Below are positions 5,029-7,302 of a stretch of DNA of 7,302 nt, one piece after another (position 1 is the first letter of the stretch; every line of letters begins with the position of its first letter). Position numbers and translations under genes: made by a program. The stretch comes from JBMNCR01 sp049366695 (GTDB lineage Bacteria > Bacillota > Clostridia > Eubacteriales > Alkalibacteraceae). The stretch is taken from positions 1 to 7,302 of the forward strand of contig JBMNCR010000002.1 in assembly GCA_049366695.1 (NCBI GenBank). Reading direction: 5' to 3'. The notes under the pieces are model-generated. The model did no database searches and was not told where the DNA came from. It was given only the letters and a program-made list of their open reading frames with translations.

Positions 5029-6953
5029 GTTTTACAAAAATTGCAATTAGAAATATATTAATGAATTTTAAAAAATATATTATGTATTTATTTAGTGTTG
5101 CATTTTCAGTATTTACATTTTATACGTTTATTTCATTGAGTTATACTAAAGAAGTAGTCAAAGCTGCAGGGGATTCTTCAAAAATTGACGTAATGCTTCG
5201 TTCCTTTGCCGTTATTATAGCTGTTTTCATTGTTTTCTTTTTATGGTATTCTAATAAAAATTTTTTGAAAAGCAGAAAAAAAGAAATTGCTACTTATGCT
5301 CTATTTGGTATGCCTTACAGTAGAATCGGTAGATTAGTATTAATAGAAAACACCATAATAGGCGTTATTGCATTAATTATAGGCATTGGTTTTGGAATAT
5401 TATTTTCAAAATTGCTAACCATGGCACTCTTAAGTCTTTTAGGGGAATTTCTTCTAATAGAACCTATCTTTATTATAGAAAAAACAGCTATTATTCAAAC
5501 AATAGGGATTTTTATAGGAATATTCTTGCTAATTGGGTTACACAGTTATCTTTTAGTTTATAGGTTTAAAATTATAGAATTATTTAGTGCCGAAAAAGTT
5601 GGTGAACAAAGAATGAATGGTTCTTATCCTTTATTACTAGTATCAATATTAATGATAGGTGGAGGATATTATCTAGCTTCTTCAGATAATGCTTATAAAA
5701 TAGTAAACAACTTTTTTCCCATCTTATTTTTAACCATATGCGGAACCTTTCTTCTTTTTATAAAGGGTCTACCAATCATTATTAAATCTATTACAAAGCA
5801 TACAGACTCATATTATAAAACAACAAATTTGTTATCATTATCAAGTTTTTTATATAAAACAAGGTCAAATGCTGTACTAATGTCCACTATAGCAGTACTA
5901 AGTGCTGTTGCCATGACAGCCGTAGCAATTACGTATTCAATGTATTTTTTATCTTCTAATGCATCCTATAATAATAGCAAATATGACTTGTGCTATGAAA
6001 TAAAAGATGAGTCTATTGATTCAAAAGTAAATGAGATATTTTTTAAAAATAATAACGATATCAAGTACGATGTAAAATTTGATATCGTTACCTCTATGAT
6101 ATCTACAGAAACTATTAACGTAAATGATAAAGACTATTTTAATGAACCCACTAAAGTACAAGTAATTTCTTTATCTGATTTTAATAGTTTATTAAAAAAA
6201 CAACCTGTCAGTGATATTAAGATAAATATTTCCTCTAACATGGATGCAGTGTACTTATACGCATATATGCCAGATAAAATGGAAAAACACCTTGAAAATG
6301 ACAATGAGTTCAATATAAATAATTCATCTGTTAAATTAAATATTATTGATGCTATACATGATAATATCATGCCAAATATCAAGGGATGTCTAGGAACATT
6401 AGTAGTAAGTGATAGTCAATTTAATAATCTACTTAATAACAATCTACTCTCTAGAGACACTAGATATAGAGGTATTATGTATGAAGATGCAGGTACTGAC
6501 AAAAATGTCTTTGAAGAACTTTCAGTACTATTAGAGGATTATTCTCCATCTTTTTATTATGCATATTACGCAAGTTATTTAAAACTTTTTGGAATGGTAT
6601 TATTTATAGGTATCTTCATGGGAGTAGTATTTCTATTATCCACCGCTAGTTTATTGTATTTTAAACAAATGTCCGATGCAGAAAGTGATAAAAATTATTT
6701 TGCAACACTTAAAAACATAGGCTTAGATGAAAATACAGAAAAAAAAGTAATTGCAAAACAAATATTACCCGTTTTTCTATTGCCATTACTTGTAGGCACA
6801 TTGCATTCTGCTTTTGCCATGAAAGCAGCCAGCGCAATGTTATTAAATCTAAACTTATTTGTCCCAGCTACAATGATGTTTATTCTATATTCTATTATAT
6901 ATAGCGTCTTCTATTTAATAACATTGAAGCAGTATCAGAGAGTAGTTGGATAG
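5025..6953 (+). CDS. FtsX-like ABC permease (BceB-like, peptide sensing and detoxification)
   Basis: This 642-residue integral membrane protein is close to the usual BceB length. I see ten membrane segments at about 17-37, 60-76, 107-128, 155-178, 201-217, 230-249, 284-308, 520-545, 579-600 and 610-633. A large external domain of about 210 residues (309-519) lies between helices 7 and 8, the layout typical of BceB, where that domain helps set drug specificity. KSRKKEIATYALFGMPYSRIG (82-102) is the FtsX-family cytoplasmic segment expected to contact the ATPase; TLKNIGLDE (561-569) is its C-terminal counterpart. The start is GTG at 5025-5027, overlapping the ATPase TGA by 4 bp, with GGAGGTGA (5010-5017) as ribosome binding site. 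In known systems the permease also binds the kinase and reports transport activity. Repeat copy B begins about 6 bases after its stop codon. Confidence 0.93.
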   Translation: MSFTKIAIRNILMNFKKYIMYLFSVAFSVFTFYTFISLSYTKEVVKAAGDSSKIDVMLRSFAVIIAVFIVFFLWYSNKNFLKSRKKEIATYALFGMPYSRIGRLVLIENTIIGVIALIIGIGFGILFSKLLTMALLSLLGEFLLIEPIFIIEKTAIIQTIGIFIGIFLLIGLHSYLLVYRFKIIELFSAEKVGEQRMNGSYPLLLVSILMIGGGYYLASSDNAYKIVNNFFPILFLTICGTFLLFIKGLPIIIKSITKHTDSYYKTTNLLSLSSFLYKTRSNAVLMSTIAVLSAVAMTAVAITYSMYFLSSNASYNNSKYDLCYEIKDESIDSKVNEIFFKNNNDIKYDVKFDIVTSMISTETINVNDKDYFNEPTKVQVISLSDFNSLLKKQPVSDIKINISSNMDAVYLYAYMPDKMEKHLENDNEFNINNSSVKLNIIDAIHDNIMPNIKGCLGTLVVSDSQFNNLLNNNLLSRDTRYRGIMYEDAGTDKNVFEELSVLLEDYSPSFYYAYYASYLKLFGMVLFIGIFMGVVFLLSTASLLYFKQMSDAESDKNYFATLKNIGLDENTEKKVIAKQILPVFLLPLLVGTLHSAFAMKAASAMLLNLNLFVPATMMFILYSIIYSVFYLITLKQYQRVVG

Positions 6954-6958
6954 AAAAC

Positions 6959-7230
6959 ACGGATTCCTCTTGGGTCTAAGATCCTTCATCACAAGTTCCT
7001 CTGGATGACGTAGTATGATAGTTCAATCATGGCTTGGATGTCATTCAGAGCGGAGCGAAGAATCTTATTCTCTAGTGACTGCTCCATATTACAAGTACAG
7101 CGTATTCCTCCGAGGTCTAAGATCCTTCGTTGCAAGCTCCTCTGGATGACGTGTGGTAATGTATTCCTCTTGGATCACAGTTCCTTTGTCGCATTGCTCC
7201 TCTGGATAACAAGAAACCGGGCTCTTTCTT
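6959..7230. repeat. Composite palindromic intergenic repeat, copy B
   Basis: Copy B has the same orientation and arm order as copy A, plus one extra arm. Arm 1 is 6977-7009, arm 2 (opposite sense) 7040-7067, arm 3 7118-7150, and a degenerate fourth arm lies at about 7161-7209. Arms 1, 3 and 4 start with ATTCCTC and end CTCTGGAT(G/A)AC. Arm 2 is complementary to both neighbours, so two mutually exclusive long hairpins are possible. The element closes with AAGAAA-N8-TTTCTT (7211-7230), at the place where copy A has a different-sequence hairpin. Because it starts about 6 bases after the permease stop, it will be the 3' untranslated end of the transporter transcript unless transcription stops inside it. 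No gene is visible. Confidence 0.85.
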
Positions 7231-7268
7231 ACAACCTTCCAACTCTACCATCTTTCCAACTTTTTTCA
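7211..7268 (+). terminator. Possible transcript end: hairpin plus pyrimidine tail of copy B
   Basis: AAGAAA (7211-7216) can pair with TTTCTT (7225-7230) around CCGGGCTC. A pyrimidine-rich tract with repeated TTCCAAC units then ends in a run of six T's (7261-7266). The stem is weak and the T run is 30 bases away, so this is not a classical intrinsic terminator. No other terminator follows the operon within the window. From 7269 to the window end I see nothing identifiable. Confidence 0.25.
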
Positions 7269-7302
7269 CATCACCGTCTGATTCTTTCCATTGCTTTTGG
7301 CT

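Noticed and set aside
62..6953. cls and the peptide-resistance module as one functional operon, since both affect envelope stress
   Set aside because: A gene on the opposite strand and a repeat block of about 300 bases separate them, so shared transcription is unlikely. A functional link would be speculation.

Overview
This looks like chromosomal DNA of a low-GC Gram-positive bacterium, most likely an anaerobic Bacillota in the Clostridia. The evidence is very AT-rich coding sequence with A/T-ending codons, strong AGGAGG-type ribosome binding sites, a two-transmembrane cardiolipin synthase, a complete Bce-type antimicrobial-peptide detoxification module, and GC-richer intergenic repeats of a kind I associate with clostridial genomes. 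I cannot name the genus from sequence alone.

Layout. (1) 62-1510 (+) is a full-length cardiolipin synthase with two intact HKD motifs. (2) 1505-2092 (-) is an HD-domain phosphohydrolase-like protein that converges on it and overlaps it by 6 bp. (3) 2093-2493 has no gene. It holds a GGGGACGGTTCC-type repeat fragment, a composite palindromic repeat (copy A), a pyrimidine-rich tail, and an extended -10 promoter. (4) 2494-6953 (+) is a four-gene module: OmpR-family response regulator, intramembrane-sensing histidine kinase, ABC ATPase, and a large FtsX/BceB-like permease. (5) From about 6959 to the window end lies a second copy (B) of the composite repeat with its own pyrimidine-rich tail.

How the genes work together. 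In known Bce-type systems the permease and ATPase both remove a cell-wall-active peptide from its target and act as the sensor. The kinase has almost no extracellular loop and reads transporter activity inside the membrane, and the regulator then induces the transporter genes. The sequence fits this. The kinase has two TM helices about 10 residues apart, the permease has an external domain of about 210 residues, and a perfect TTACA-N4-TGTAA inverted repeat lies over the kinase stop codon, just upstream of the ATPase gene. That repeat matches the operator reported for BceR-like regulators. No such site is visible before the regulator gene, so the likely scheme is basal expression of the sensor pair and inducible expression of the transporter.

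I do not see a new gene system. The least ordinary features are the two same-orientation copies of a structured repeat that bracket the whole resistance module, the repeat reaching the very start of the HD-domain gene (which has no visible ribosome binding site), and the cluster of TGTAA half-sites before the ATPase gene.
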